Shown here one piece after another: positions 1-12,320 of a stretch of DNA of 64,000 nucleotides. Source of the stretch: Sphagnum compactum (Eukaryota > Bryophyta > Sphagnopsida > Sphagnales); assembly GCA_965153455.1 (NCBI GenBank), contig OZ234498.1:17732001-17796000 (forward strand), written 5' to 3'. The position numbers were made by a program, and so were the translations under genes. Positions within the stretch are counted from its first letter, which is position 1, and each line of letters begins with the position of its first letter. The notes beneath the pieces are model-generated. The model saw only the letters and a list, made by a program, of their open reading frames with translations. It was not told the origin of the DNA and did no database searches.

Positions 1-298
1 ATGATAAATGTTCATGCATGATAAATTATATGCAGACCCAACATGGAACAAAACTTTCCTTGCTGGAGCAAATCTCAATGACTTTTAAGGCTGCAAAATA
101 AAAATTATCCTGACCAACATCTTTCTAGTATAAATGAGTTGAATTACAAATGGAGTATCCTACAAAATTGGAATGCTCCAGCCCATCGTTCCAGGGCCAG
201 TCATGCTAAATAGATGAGGCCTCAAAGGGAAGCGGAAAAAATTTCTCTCCAGAGAAAAAACCATGTGACACCTACAGCCTGTTTGTTACCATTTGTAG
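1..298. other. 3' flank of the PRPP synthetase gene
   Basis: No coding feature is visible. The stretch lies directly downstream of the minus-strand stop codon at 299-301, so part of it is probably the 3' UTR. Confidence 0.4.
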
Positions 299-3152
299 CT
301 ACCTGAAAATGCTACTCACAGAACTGTCATCATATACTCGCCAGATGGTTTCACCAAGAAGATTAGCCACAGACAAAACAGTCAGCTGTGGAAAGTAGTT
401 CTGCTGCTTTACAGGAATAGTATTTGTGACAATCACCTCATGGAAGAGACCTCCAGAGAGTCGCTCAATTGCTGGTGGGCTTCACAAAAAGAACACTGTA
501 GTGTCAGCTGATCCTCTAACAGCATAAATATCTCCAGGAACATCACTTAACAACTAACCATGTAGAAACATCAAGAGGATTGGAAACTGAATATGGTGGC
601 TCTACTATGATACTCCTAAAAAGACATGGTGCAGTAACATTATCAGAAACATTAGTTTGAATAGCAAAGAACCCAATTGGCAGCTGGACTGGCTCGAGAA
701 TACCTGAACACTGCATGTGTACAACAGGCATATACTTCTCGGGCACCTTCTTGATGAAGAAGAGCAGCACTGTTTGCAATGGTGCCTGCAGTATCAAAAC
801 CAGTTACTAAACACATTATTCCCCGGCTCTTGCTCATGACCAGACACAGGCAGGTCCTTAAGGGGAACCTAAGGATAAGGCTGATTATTCATACAGCACC
901 TTATCAAGCATACCTGCAGTGTCAATCATATCATCAACCATAACTGCCACCTTGCCTTGCACATCACCAATTAAATTCATCACCTGCCAGTAACCACTCC
1001 TGCATCAGCTTACACAGAGAGTGAAATCATGTACATAGCTCCATTCCAGCTAATCTTTCTTCTTCACATTAATGCCAATACAGACCAGTCATGTGATGTT
1101 TGATTGAGAAAAAATGTACCTCAGAGACATTATGACCATGCCGCCTCTTATCCACAATTGCAAGAGGGACATCAGATAACTTCTTTGCAAAAGCACGGGC
1201 ACGAGCTACTCCACCCACATCAGGTGACACCACTACTAAGTCATCTGATGAGATCATCTTGCTTGCCAGATAGTCAAGAATCACAGGCTGCAACATATAA
1301 ACAGCATGAACTGACCCAATGTGTCAGAATTCAGCAAGGCTTGTACACAACTTGTTTACAAAATCAACTGTCCTACCAAAACAATGAGGAGAAAATCCTG
1401 AGGCTTAGTTTTGCAAGGTTACTACCATGTAATCACTCTCAAGCTTGTTCCAGATCACAAGTACTAGAACTGACATGCAGATATGAACAATCATGCAACC
1501 TGTAAGCTATGTGTTGGCTCTGCAGAGTGGTCAATGTACAATCAAGGCACATGTATTCACTACTTGCTCCATTTCTTGTAATGCATAACCCCTAACCTTT
1601 GGAAATTAGAAGTTTCTCACACCAGTATCAGGTCTCAGAACTGATATAAATGATCAGATACCCAGATAATGATCAAGTCCCAGCACTATCAGAATGTCAC
1701 AATGTGTTGAATCACAGGACATGGTTTGCTTTCCTCACTCACCTGACCATAAACATGATCAACAGGGATATCAAAGTATCCCATAGATTGGCCAGAGTGC
1801 AGGTCACAGGCAAGCACACGATTGGCTCCAGCTTCTGTGATAAGATTGGCCATTAATTTTGCAGCAATTGATTCTCGACCTTGAGTCTGTTAACCACAGC
1901 ATTTGGAGAAAGTCATTAGCATTGTTGTTACCCCCCATGTTAAACCCCAGAGCAAGTGGTGAAAGAAAAAACCTGTGAAATCCTTTTCTTTGCATCTCAT
2001 ATCAAATGCAGAGCAAAACCCAAAACAGATGGGACTTAGTTTGAAGCAAAACAGTAACAAAATGATGCCTCCAAACCTTCTGTGTACCAAGAATATAATT
2101 GAAAGCTGATACAAGTGGCACACAGCCAGCTTACAAGTTGCTTCTTTGGTCTGTCTTAGCATGTATCAATTGAAGAGCTTACTTTGCGGTCAGCTCTTGC
2201 ATAGCCAAAGTATGGGATAACAGCTGTGATAGTCTTGGCAGATGCTCGGCGGCAAGCATCAATCATGATCAGTAGCTCCATCAGATTCTCATTTGCAGGA
2301 GGACAAGTTGGTTGCACCAAGAAGACATCACAACCCCGAATACTCTCTTGCAATTGCACATATATCTCCCCATCAGCAAAGCGTTTGATCTTTATTGCTG
2401 AGAGATTCAAGCCCATGTAACATGCAATCTCCTGCATCATCATCAGAAATACACAATATGGAAACAATGTGGGTAAGAGTCAAGCCAATTCACTCAAGAT
2501 TTCTCCACTTAACATTAAGGGTTTGCAAATTAGAGAAGGCTTTTCACCTGTGAGAGCTGTGGATTTGCAGTGCCTGAGAAGATCTTGAGCCGGCTGCTGT
2601 TTGACCCCATCTCCCTCATTCCCATGTCCGCCAACGTCCTCGACGCTGCGGTACCGTTCCATGTCTCCCGTTGCAACGCAGGTATCACAGGCCTTCCATT
2701 AGATGAAGCCGAAGAATTTGCCAACGAGTTCGCCACAGTACACCTCTGCACGCCCCCCAGAGATCACTGCCTTCACTGCATGGTTTCAGAAGAATTTCAA
2801 CATGGACGCAACCCAGGGTTTCCACAAGGCCCCTAGATAAAAAGCTTCATGTTGACAGGAGCATGCCCTAAACCCCAACAATCATCATGGAAAACACGCC
2901 AAAACACCATCAAGTAGGTACAACAAGAGAGCAAAACGAAACTCGTGAACAAAAGAGGAGAAAGAGGGAGCGGCACACGAGAGAAGAAGAACTCACGGGT
3001 TGCATAACTGAATTGAGCGACAAGCGGACGACCGTCTTCTGTATCGTAGCAGCCCATTGACCTGAATTCTCGCCGAACACTGATGCCGATGCCGACGCCA
3101 GGCTGAGTGACGGTCCCACAGCCTCCAACGCCTGCAGCGCCGTCATCGCCAT
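299..3152 (-). CDS. PRS: Ribose-phosphate pyrophosphokinase (PRPP synthetase), plastid-type, 7 coding exons
   Basis: This enzyme makes phosphoribosyl pyrophosphate from ribose 5-phosphate and ATP for nucleotide, histidine and tryptophan synthesis. Coding exons on the minus strand are 3152-2997, 2745-2548, 2431-2183, 1886-1743, 1287-1120, 983-914, 785-704 and 479-299 (the 70-nt and 82-nt exons change phase and the frame closes exactly), giving 415 aa. Visible motifs, in order, are [57 protein letters not shown], the catalytic KRRHGHN loop and the PRPP-binding [10 protein letters not shown] loop. The first 52 residues are Ala/Ser-rich with few acidic residues, like a chloroplast transit peptide, which fits plant PRS1/2-type isoforms. 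The start chosen is the first ATG of exon 1; the open frame continues upstream without another ATG in good context. The acceptor of the last exon (GTGAAG) has a weak pyrimidine tract. No lesion was seen. Confidence 0.93.
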
Positions 3153-3440
3153 TTTCACACTAGAGCAAGCAGCACACGCTGGGTTCACCAAGAAAGCAGA
3201 GGAAGCAACGCGAACGCTCGCCCAGGAAGCTGGCAATTCTCGGTAAAGCGCCTACACACTCTTGTGTTGAGGGGAGGACTCTCCTCTTTGTGTTAGCTGC
3301 TTTGCCGCTTCGGTCTTGGAGATACAACGCCTCACGAGAAGAAGGAAAACAAGCCGCCCTAAAAGCTCAGACAGGTTGACCCCCCGCCCCCCGCTTTGTA
3401 CTTACGTTCGGCCTCACGTTTTGCACTAGAGCCGGTTTTC
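3153..3440. other. 5' UTR and promoter region of PRS
   Basis: This is the upstream flank of the minus-strand PRS start codon. It is GC-richer than the repeats beyond it. No TATA box or other element could be assigned with confidence. Confidence 0.35.
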
Positions 3441-3449
3441 GGTTGGTTT

Positions 3450-3751
3450 TCGGCACTACTTTTTTTGGGGGCGAATTTTCGCAACCTGGCGACCCAAAAA
3501 AAGGGGGGGAGGGCTGGCGAATCCAACAAAGGGATTTTTGAGATTTTAAAAAACAAATTCACCATATCTTAACCAAAAAAAACTTACAAGTCGCCAGATT
3601 TAGACAATGTGTTCCTGTAGGTCGCCAAAAGTAGGCAGGGTTCCAAAAAAGATCTACTAGTTCACCAGGACAGTCGCCATTTACTGGCTAATTAATGCTG
3701 AGGATCCTAGCCAGTGCACCTACTTGAGGAATTTGAAAAAAAAAAACACTG
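3450..3751 (-). mobile_element. hAT-type MITE, copy 1 (inverted relative to copy 2)
   Basis: This block matches 14919-15207 in reverse orientation. Shared landmarks include GGATCCTAGCCAGTGCACCT, the CGCCAGATTTAGA stretch, a GATCT next to ACTAGT, and a terminal CACTG preceded by a poly-A run (3740-3751). The right end is clear; the left end is degenerate (CACTAC near 3450) and no target duplication could be matched. The element does not encode a protein. Assignment to hAT rests on copy 2, which has an 8-bp duplication. Confidence 0.7.
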
Positions 3752-4980
3752 AACTGTGGAAGGGGTTTAGGGTACGTCAAGTAGCTGCTATGCAGCTACA
3801 TAGGCAGGTACCTATTCTCTTGTGTGTGTGTGTGTGTGTGTGTGGGGCTACCTACCAGTGTTACTGTACTGTTATATAGGGTAGACCCTTAGTATGTACA
3901 ATGGTATGTATAAGGGTATGTTAGAACTTATTTATTGGGTGTGTCTTCCAGTATATACTTAGGTTTAGGGTTTAGGGTTTTTCTAGAACCTAAGGTTTTT
4001 TTTGTGTGGACTTACCTGGGTTTGAAACATACTAGGCAAGGTTTACTCAAATTTAATACTCTGGTGAGACCAACACTCAGGATAAAGTTGCCAGGGCTAG
4101 GTATAATGGTTAGTAGGGTAGGACATCTCTTGTATTTTTTTACTTTAAAGAGATCATGGAGTTTGTAGCTGAGACATTGTTAGATGCAGGTGGAACAACC
4201 TTTTTTTTTAAATCAACATTAATATTGTAGTGAGGGGTTTTTTAGGGTAAGTGTCAATATTTCTCCTTTTGTTGTTTATGTGAAGATGGACTACACATTC
4301 ATTGTAAGTCGTGCAAATGTACATTGTGGAATTTTTTGAAATCCCAACATTTTAATACACTACATTTACAGATATACCCCTACTATGTTAAAATTGATTT
4401 TTGATATACTCATGCTAAAGACCAGGATATCTAATGATTAAAAAATACTCATATTATGAAAATAACCTACCTTGGAACAATTTCTCCGTACCCATTTAAC
4501 CACATAAGACCTTTGGATATATATATATATTAGTTTGGCATGTGAAAAATGACATACCAGTACAACACTAGTACCTACCAATGTTGAGAATGTTTCACAT
4601 TTTATTCATACTAGCCAGGTCGGAGTCTCAAAAAAATTTAAATTTTGATACCAGTTGGATCTGAGTATATTATTTAGGTTTGAGATTCTGGTACCAGTCT
4701 GATATCAATAATGCGCAAAAAATCAAAAACACATTGGATATTGGTAGTAATGCTAGTTTCAAAGCTTTCAAACTAGCCTGGTGTCAATATTTACAATAAT
4801 TGTAATTATATTTGCCATGCATTCAAATCAATTTTTTAAAAAAGAAATTGCATGTGTCTACAACTTGGACAATCTTTGAGAATTATTCAAGGACCTAAGG
4901 ACAACCAAAGTCAACTAGTGAAGTTCCACTAATCAAAATGTGTCAGCAATGAAAACAATAAAATATTTGAGCTCTGTGAA
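3752..4980. other. AT-rich intergenic DNA with microsatellites
   Basis: No gene was recognised. The stretch has a TG-dinucleotide run at about 3821-3843, two to three copies of the plant telomere-type TTTAGGG unit at about 3961-3980, and a short TA run near 4518-4530. Open frames here are short and resemble no family I know. Confidence 0.4.
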
Positions 4981-4987
4981 TTATGAC

Positions 4988-5490
4988 TTATTCGGGAAGT
5001 TCTTCAAACAAACCAGATTCTTCAATCTCACCTTCATGATCATAAAAAAGATTTGCTTCTGCTATAAAACATTTGTGAATGTCATTTTTTACTCGTGAGC
5101 AACTTCTTGTGTGTGCATTAGTACACCAATTTTTGTAGACCATGATGAGGGAAACCAAATTAAATGTGCTCAACATACATCATTGCAATACTAGCAACAC
5201 TAAAATTTTCATTTGATCTCAATTTGAAAACTAAGTATTGCCAAGAATTGTCAAGCTCAAAATCTAACCATTGGAAATCGAGATTCGTTATTTTTCCACC
5301 ACTCTAAATGTTTGACAACTTCGTTAATGCTAACATCAACCTTCTAAACAATGAAAATTCCTTCACCAACAAGGCATGTGTTGACTCTTCATTCAACATT
5401 TCAACACCAAACAAAAAATCATAAGATATTTGTTTCATTTCAACATGTGCATGATTACAATATGGAGCCAAAATTTGTGAAACCTTCATG
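4988..5490 (-). other. Degenerate coding remnant, family not recognised
   Basis: Minus-strand frames with protein-like composition run here, for example a segment ending ESGLFEELPE near 4990 and one containing ISYDFLFGVEMLNEEST near 5400, interrupted by stops. They lie just downstream of the gag-like remnant on the same strand and may belong to the same element. Identity was not established. Confidence 0.3.
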
Positions 5491-5499
5491 ATGAATGGA

Positions 5500-6760
5500 A
5501 GAACAAGCTCCTTGTCATCATCCTACAACACCACTATTAAAAATAATGTTTCCAAAATTTAAGACCAAGGAAGTCTATTATATTGATTATTATAGTAGCA
5601 TTTATCTATTGATCAATATACGAATATTGAATCATTTCCTTGTTGAAATCCTCTATATTGGTTATCATTATTGCGATTATACCTATTTCAATTATAATTA
5701 TCTTGTTGATAATTGTTCCAATTATAACCATCACGATAATTATTATGATGAAATTAATTTTTTTGGGTCTTGACAATAATTTAAGTTATCTTGCCATCTC
5801 TAGCCTCTTGATCTTGAATTGAATTCCCAATTGTCAAGCCTATTTTGGTGATTAGGCCATGCATAATTTTCCTACTTCTTTTTGAAACTATTGATTTTTT
5901 TGCTTCTACTACATTTGTTGTAACTTCTTTGCAATGACATCACCCTCCCAATGTTCTTTTCAGACATTCATTTGTATTGTGATCGTCACTTTTACATAGA
6001 GTATATAATTTATATAATAATTTACACTCTTTTGTACAATGTCTTTCATTGTAATAGTTTATGTAGTTTACATATTTCTTTTATAATTGTTAGAATGGAC
6101 CTTCTATTCATTCTTTCTAATCTTCTTATCATCTTCTTCTTATTCTTCTTTAAATATGTCATTATCTAATTACTCCTTGTTATTTGTTGTTCCTTTTTTA
6201 GTGGGAAATAATTATTTAAAAATCATTTATGTTGAATTGACAATTTCAATTATTGTTCATTTCGACATTCCTAGAATGGTTAAACTTAATTTAATGCACA
6301 ATCCTTCACAAAATGTTTGGTATTATAGCACATAATCACAAAAATATGTCATAATAGTCTTCCATGGTTTCATAGTTCTTTGTTTGATATCTTTTATGAC
6401 AATAATTGTTTGTCTTTCATTCTATACGACATTAAATCTAGCTATAAATGTTCATTGTACTTCTAACCATGTTGCAACTCAATTCATTGTTGCATCCCTA
6501 TCAAACCAATCCATTTCTATTCTTTTTAACGAATTAGGGAAATATTGTAACTTATGAGCATTTGTATTTTCCCCATTAGTTACACATATTTTCGTCAATT
6601 GTTGAAGATGTGAAGTTGGGTTATCATCAATTCGATACAAAGGTAATTGAATTCTTAAAACATTATTAATTGGTGCAACCATAACTAAAGGTACTATGAC
6701 AATTGTAAGTTGAATGATAATTGGTTCTTCTTGAACTACCATAATAAATTGTGGAAACGA
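5500..6760 (-). mobile_element. Retrotransposon gag relic with zinc-knuckle remnant
   Basis: The minus strand at 6742-6479 encodes a segment with a gag-type pattern: LPLYRIDDNPTSHLQQL, then a Cys-Thr-Asn-Gly stretch, then LQYFPNSLKRIEMDWFDR. Retroelement gag proteins typically read like this (target domain, head-to-head helices, then a DWF/KWY block). Farther along the same strand, near 6000-5940, YTLCKSDDHNTNEC fits a CCHC zinc knuckle (C-x2-C-x4-H-x4-C) with the first Cys replaced by Tyr. An Asn/Tyr-rich tail follows at 5830-5560. Stops and frame changes show that it is dead. No protease, reverse transcriptase or paired LTRs were found nearby, so the superfamily is uncertain. Confidence 0.5.
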
Positions 6761-6789
6761 ATTGACAATTGTTTGTAGACAAAAAAAAA

Positions 6790-7660
6790 TTATATTTCAT
6801 CATCCTCATGAATTTGAGTGGAATGGTTTGTATTAAATGAGCCAAGTCTTGTTTGATTCACACCTTTTATGTTGAATACCCAAATCAAGTTTGGAATGAT
6901 TAGAGTTAATTGTTCCAACTCACCTACAACATGTTGTTGGTCATATTGCACATTCCAATTAGGTCCCCATGTAAGGTTACCCTCTTCCTTTAGTATTATT
7001 AGTTCTTGCCTACTGTGTGGATGGTCATGTTTTATCTTGTTCATTAGGTGGGGTTGAATCTACCAACCCTTCGTCTTCTTCATTAATAGCAATAAGTTGT
7101 TTTATTCCTTCAACCGTTGCATGTGTTACTAGCACATTTGTTTATTCTAATAAAAGTCCCAACTAACTATACTTAAATTATTTATTTATTTATCTTAACC
7201 CTTCCCACTTATGATAATACTTTGGATATTTGACAAAGAAATCTACTTGTCGTATATCAATCCTAATTTGATTTCTCAACTATCCTCATGAGCTTTATTT
7301 GCATTCGACATAGCTTTTAGGTGAAACTTTTCTAATTATAGTTACTTATGGTCCTCATATTCAACCAACACTTGTTTACTTTATTCATATGGATTCGGTG
7401 AAGTTAACAACCATAATTCTTCTTGTGATGAATTTTCCATAGGAAAATATTCTTCATTGTCTCTCATCCTCCTAACATTATTGCTAATATCATTCTAATT
7501 TCCCACAATAGGTCACAAGGAATCCATTTCTCAATCAAAACATTAATATTTGGCTTAGAGAATTTTTGGGTATTAATAAGAGTTATTGTATAAGGTGTAG
7601 CAAACACTTTTCTAATTGGTAATAAAGTAAATATGCACACTATTACTAACATCCATCATT
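6790..7660 (-). other. AT-rich stretch with short minus-strand remnants
   Basis: Short open frames occur at 7044-6790 and 7652-7464, but no recognisable domain. Their position between the gag relic and the coding tandem repeat suggests element debris. Confidence 0.25.
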
Positions 7661-7689
7661 TGTATTTAATGAATATGGTTGTATTGACA

Positions 7690-9500
7690 ATCAATGTTTT
7701 ATGTTGTATGTGCCATACTTGAGTACCCCATGCAACATTTTCAAAATTATTTCTTGTACATTTAATGGTAATTCCCTAAACTTTGCAACAAAGTTATTCC
7801 CTAAAAAAATTCCACATATTGGCACAAATAAATATTCAACAAAAGCCCATCCATATTGATTGTTTTGTTTTAATCTTTATTTGGCTTCTCCAACAATTAT
7901 AATTTCCCTTATTCCTTTTTTTCTTGTGTCACTAGTGACATACTCTATCAATTTTCATACCATCCCTAATACACATTATTATAGTTATTAATGAATAATA
8001 TGGACTCAACTACTTCTTTTTCATAATATGTAAAAGATTGAAGCTTGCAATGACTTACTAAATCCCAAATATCAACATTTTGTTTATCATTCCATTACTT
8101 TTTTCTAGATGATTTGCTCATAATTGGCCAATAAACCATAAGGATATATGATATAAAGTACATGAAGTAAGCAAAATCCCAAATCAACCTCATCCATTTC
8201 TACTTTAACTTCCTCGAGTCCACTAAAATGGTAGGCTTAATTATACTAATTCCTTCTACAAGACTTCAACAAGTGGAATTATTCTTTTTTCCTTCCACGA
8301 ATGTTATACCTATATTTGTTGTTTATATTCATCCTAATAGCATGTCAAATCACATGACATCCATTTTAATAAAAGTTCATTAATACTTAATCCAAGAAGC
8401 CAATATCCATTTTGAGGAACATAATAATCAAGGGTATAACGACAATACCAACAATCTTGGTTAAAATCAATAAACATGTAGGAACTAGTAACCATTTCTT
8501 ATATTTTGTTAATTCATGGGTTTAAATAGTTACAATACCTTTTTATAACATGCACATGTGAGTACCACCATGCAATTTTATAAGAATTAATTCTTGTACA
8601 ACATCTGGTAATTTATGGAATTGATCCACAAAACAATTTCATGGATCTAATTTTGGCTTGTTTTGTGAAGTATAAACAAAATCAATCCATGCCCAACCAT
8701 AATGGCAATGTTGTCTTATTAATTCCTTAACATAATTTACTTATTAATTTATTTAATTAATTTTTTTTAAATCTTTATTACTAGGTTCAGTATCAAACGT
8801 TCCATTGTCAAATCTTTTGTGTTGCATCAAATTGTTCTCCATATGTGAATAAATTTGTAAAAGTTACAAATTGATATGCCTCTTATTCACTATGTGTTGT
8901 TATTTTTGTTTTGGGTTTTTCTTTTCTAAATCTTTTAATGCAAAATCCATATTCTCAAATTTTTGACCTATTGATGTTTTATAAGTAAACAAAGGTAACC
9001 AACAAAATCCCAAGTCATAATGATATACTTCTACCCCAACTCGAGCATAACTTGGATATGGGTTTTATCATTATAATTTTAAGGCTGATTTTTTTCTTCA
9101 AATAACCCATCTACTAGTTGATATATTTCATTTCCACAAGGGAAATATAATCCTTCATTCCAACCACATTCTACTTGCAGTAAACCCCATTTGACTAATG
9201 CATTTACATCAATCTTACAATCATTAATGCAAATGAGATGATAAGTTGCTACAATTTGGTCAATCCTAGTAAAAGTTAGTAAACACACAAAAATTAATAG
9301 CCATTTTTTGGCATTTGTAAGTTTTGATAATCGATTGTCAAAATATGATCTTTTAAATTCCACATTGATGTTTCATCATTAAGCTTTTGAAGTATATTTT
9401 TAAAATATTTATTGGAATTTTTCAAAAACGATCAATAAACAATACCAATCATTCATTTCAGGTTTATTCTTTGGTGTTAATAGAAATCCTTTAAATGTCC
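7690..9500 (-). repeat. Degenerate coding tandem repeat, unit about 0.84 kb, protein unrecognised
   Basis: Three related protein segments occur in series on the minus strand, each broken by stops or frame changes. Near 9500-9400: YDWTFKGFLLTPKNKPEM. Near 8690-8580: YGWAWIDFVYTSQNKPKLDP, then FVDQFHKLPDVVQELIL and LHGG. Near 7850-7730: YGWAFVEYLFVP, then NFVAKFRELPLNVQEIILKM and LHG. Two other blocks repeat with the same spacing: LTNAKKWLLIFVCLLTFTRI (about 9320) against LTKYKKWLLVPTCLLILTKI (about 8500), and VEVYHYDLGFCW (about 9020) against VEMDEVDLGFCL (about 8190). The copies differ far more in DNA than in key residues, so the duplication is old. I recognise no family. Confidence 0.55.
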
Positions 9501-10176
9501 AATCGTACCTACAATGTTTTTTTAATATTTCATTGGTTTGATCTAGCGAAATAGTCAATCAATTCCAAGAAGTGGTCAATGTTTGTAATATGTTTTAATC
9601 CCGAACATATTTAATTCCAAACCAAATATATTAAGTAGTAGATTGTTCCCAATGAGAGTACAATTTTTAAAAAATACACATTATTTCTACACCTATCTTT
9701 ATGAATTTTTTTATCATATCTATTTTTGGTTTATCAATTTGCAAATCAATTTAAGGTAACTATGTTAGTTACTTTGTTTATCCCCTTTATTAAAATTGAC
9801 AACATAACAAAAACCCAAAGTTCACACATTGACCTCTACTTTTCCCATGAAATTGTTTTATTTAAAAAAAAAACAAACAATAAACAATATTCACCATATG
9901 TTAGCAATAAAAATTTACATATTTTAATTTTTATTCACTATTGGGTTGTTTACCATTTCATTTGTTGTAAACACCAATTGTTAAAACATAGTTAATATTT
10001 TGATACATGTTTTTGCTCTAGTAGTATTGTCACTTGTTGTTATTAATCATTTTTACTTGTTTCTTCACATTATCCAATTCAATCATGTGCCTACTTAAAA
10101 ACATTATTATCTTTGTCACACCAAGTCTTTAGAAAATGATTTCATTCAAAATTATATCCATGAAATGTGTACAAAT
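9501..10176. other. AT-rich intergenic DNA
   Basis: Nothing recognisable. The open frame at 9726-9995 is low in information and has no domain. Confidence 0.3.
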
Positions 10177-10800
10177 TGTTGCAACCTTAGCCTTGGGCTC
10201 GCAATTAAGGCAAGGGCTTGCAAAGGTGTGAGCCAAGAGTGAAGCCTGAGAGTCGTATTTCATGCTCCCGAGAATGTAAGAGAGTGTGAAAGAATGAACC
10301 TTCACATTCCCAAATGGGCTCCCACTTTGGGAATTGGACTCCCGATGGACTCCCGAATATTTAGAGGGTGATTGTAGGGGTCAAAAGTCACTGGATTGAA
10401 AAGTTCCTTAAACCATTGGAAAGTTATTTAGACGTAGATGTTTAAAATGGCTCGCATGACCCATTTGGGTACTTAAAACATGAGTTATGGCAAAAAAAAA
10501 GGCCAAAAGTCAAATTGTCAATTTGACTCGCGACCTTTAAAAGGCGGGAATTGCCCTGATTTATTTATGTGCAGGTGGTGTGCCACATTTTTTTGAAAGC
10601 TCTCAACGAAGGATATAACTTTGCTTTAGACTTCACCTCAATTGGAGGTCTGCACAAAAAGTTATGGGCCTCCAAAATCGTGGGAATCCCAATTTTGGGA
10701 ATTTTGGAACTCCCAAGTTGGGAGTCCCGAGACAAAATGACATTTGGGTGTAGGCCCCCTGGCTAGGCATAGAGAATACTATAAGGGGGAAGGTGGAAGC
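10177..10800 (+). mobile_element. LTR-like repeat, truncated copy
   Basis: This block begins TGTTGCAACCTTAGCCTTGGG-like and matches the reverse complement of 57453 to about 56835. Shared landmarks include the CCTTGGG start, CAAGGGCTTGCAAAGG-like and GGGCTCCCACTTTGGGA-like segments, GGAGGTCTGCACAAAAAGTT-like text and AAGGGGGAAGGTGG at the end. Both copies start at the same TGT, which supports a true 5' end. The similarity stops after AAGGTGG, so this copy lacks the last roughly 280 bp seen in the other one. No coding capacity. Confidence 0.7.
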
Positions 10801-10859
10801 ATGCATTAACACCAAACTTTTGGAAAAACAATGTTAAATGTTATGAATTAACTTTAGTT

Positions 10860-12320
10860 ATACAACAAACTGATACAAAATTTATAAAAAAATAAATAAA
10901 TTTCACACTTGCACACAAACTTTATAAGACATTCAATATATCAATTCAAATTGTTGTTGAAAAATACCAAACATTTTAACTACACCACATTTATTTTATA
11001 CAAATATTTTAATGCAAAGAATAATAAATTTGTGTTTAACAAAACAATTCGCCCAACATTCAATTTTGAGGTTATAGACATTCATCATCATTTATGCCTC
11101 ATCATATTAACTTCCAGATGATCTAAGTAAAACTACAAGTTTACATATCAAAAAAAATATGGTAGTTGAATTATGTGCTAGAAATTATGCAATATATGGT
11201 GGCCTTGTTAATGGAATTGATGATGTATTCAAATCATCAACATCTTATCATAACAAAACCACAATTTGGATTTTGTTCCCAAATCCAAGAATATGAATGT
11301 TAATTAGAGAAAAATTTACCCACCTTTATACAGACAATATTCAACCAAATTGGACGGCAAAAGTTGAGCCAATTATCAAAAACATAAGAATTGAAAAAAA
11401 TCAATTTCATATTATAACAAGAATTCAATTTCCAATTCAATTAACAATAGCAAGAACCATTCATCGATCACAAGGATTTTCATTAGATGAATTAGCTTTT
11501 GATCATACCAATTAAAAAAAACCATGGACTATCATATATTGATTTTTCTTGCATTCGAACAAAAGAAGGATAATACTTGTTAACTCCACTCCAACATCAA
11601 AACTTTCACATTGATCAACGTGTAGTTGAAAAAATGAATAGATTAAAAACTCTTGCAAATTGGATAACTTTTGTTCTTCAATTTCAAAACTTTTATCATT
11701 CATATGTTAATATTCCAGTTCTCAACACAAATTCTGTAAAAGAACATTACCAAGATATAAATCATGACCCCAACCTACAAATATCACATTTTTTTGCATT
11801 TTGAAAATTAGAATACAATCACCAAATGATGTATATAATTTTATAAATACATCAAAATATTCATACATTTCAATTTATGATGGTCATGGTTTGATAATGA
11901 TGTACAACACACAAATGTTCTTACATTCTTACTACTCAAAAACATGTAATGGATCAACATATATGTAAGCTACATTTAACATAAAAACTCGAAGATCAAT
12001 TCATATAATATGTGTTTATAAAAATCACTTTTCTTTGATTTCTATGTTTTTCAACACATAGAAATGTTGATTCAAAATCTTCAAATGATTGCCCACTCGT
12101 TGTCTTAAGAGATTTTAATTTCAACATTTTGAATGATACTGATCATAAGAACAATAAACAATAACTAATAGACTTTATGAATAAATTACAATTAAAACCC
12201 TAATTCAAAAATATCACAACAAAAGTTGGATCACAATTAGACCATACATAATCAAATGTGCCAGGGAATGAATCTAAATAAGGTGTTTTAGAAACATATT
12301 GGCCAATTTTTTACAAATCA
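10860..12320 (+). mobile_element. Helitron-type relic: PIF1-like helicase end plus endonuclease/exonuclease fragment
   Basis: Plus-strand frames give the C-terminal motif of PIF1-family helicases, QLTIARTIHRSQGFSLDEL followed by AFDHTN, at about 11440-11515, with plausible upstream helicase text from 10909 (IRPTFNFEVIDIHHHLC) and ARNYAIYGGLVNGIDDVF-type text near 11170-11230. Farther along, at about 12090-12270, VVLRDFNFNIL, LIDFMNKLQLKP and KVGSQLDH with SNVPGNE match the GDFN and QLDH blocks of endonuclease/exonuclease/phosphatase proteins, with the Gly of GDFN changed to Arg. Stops are frequent, so this is inactive. PIF1 helicases beside such an endonuclease are known in Helitron/Helentron elements. 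No Rep/HUH domain or element end was found. Confidence 0.6.

Noticed and set aside
2910-3236. Longer PRPP synthetase N-terminus starting near 3236
   Set aside because: That start would need a TTG codon; the first ATG in the frame is at 3152 and gives a sensible transit peptide.
3959-3982. TTTAGGG repeats suggesting a telomere
   Set aside because: Only two to three units, inside ordinary intergenic DNA; consistent with a chance or relic interstitial motif.
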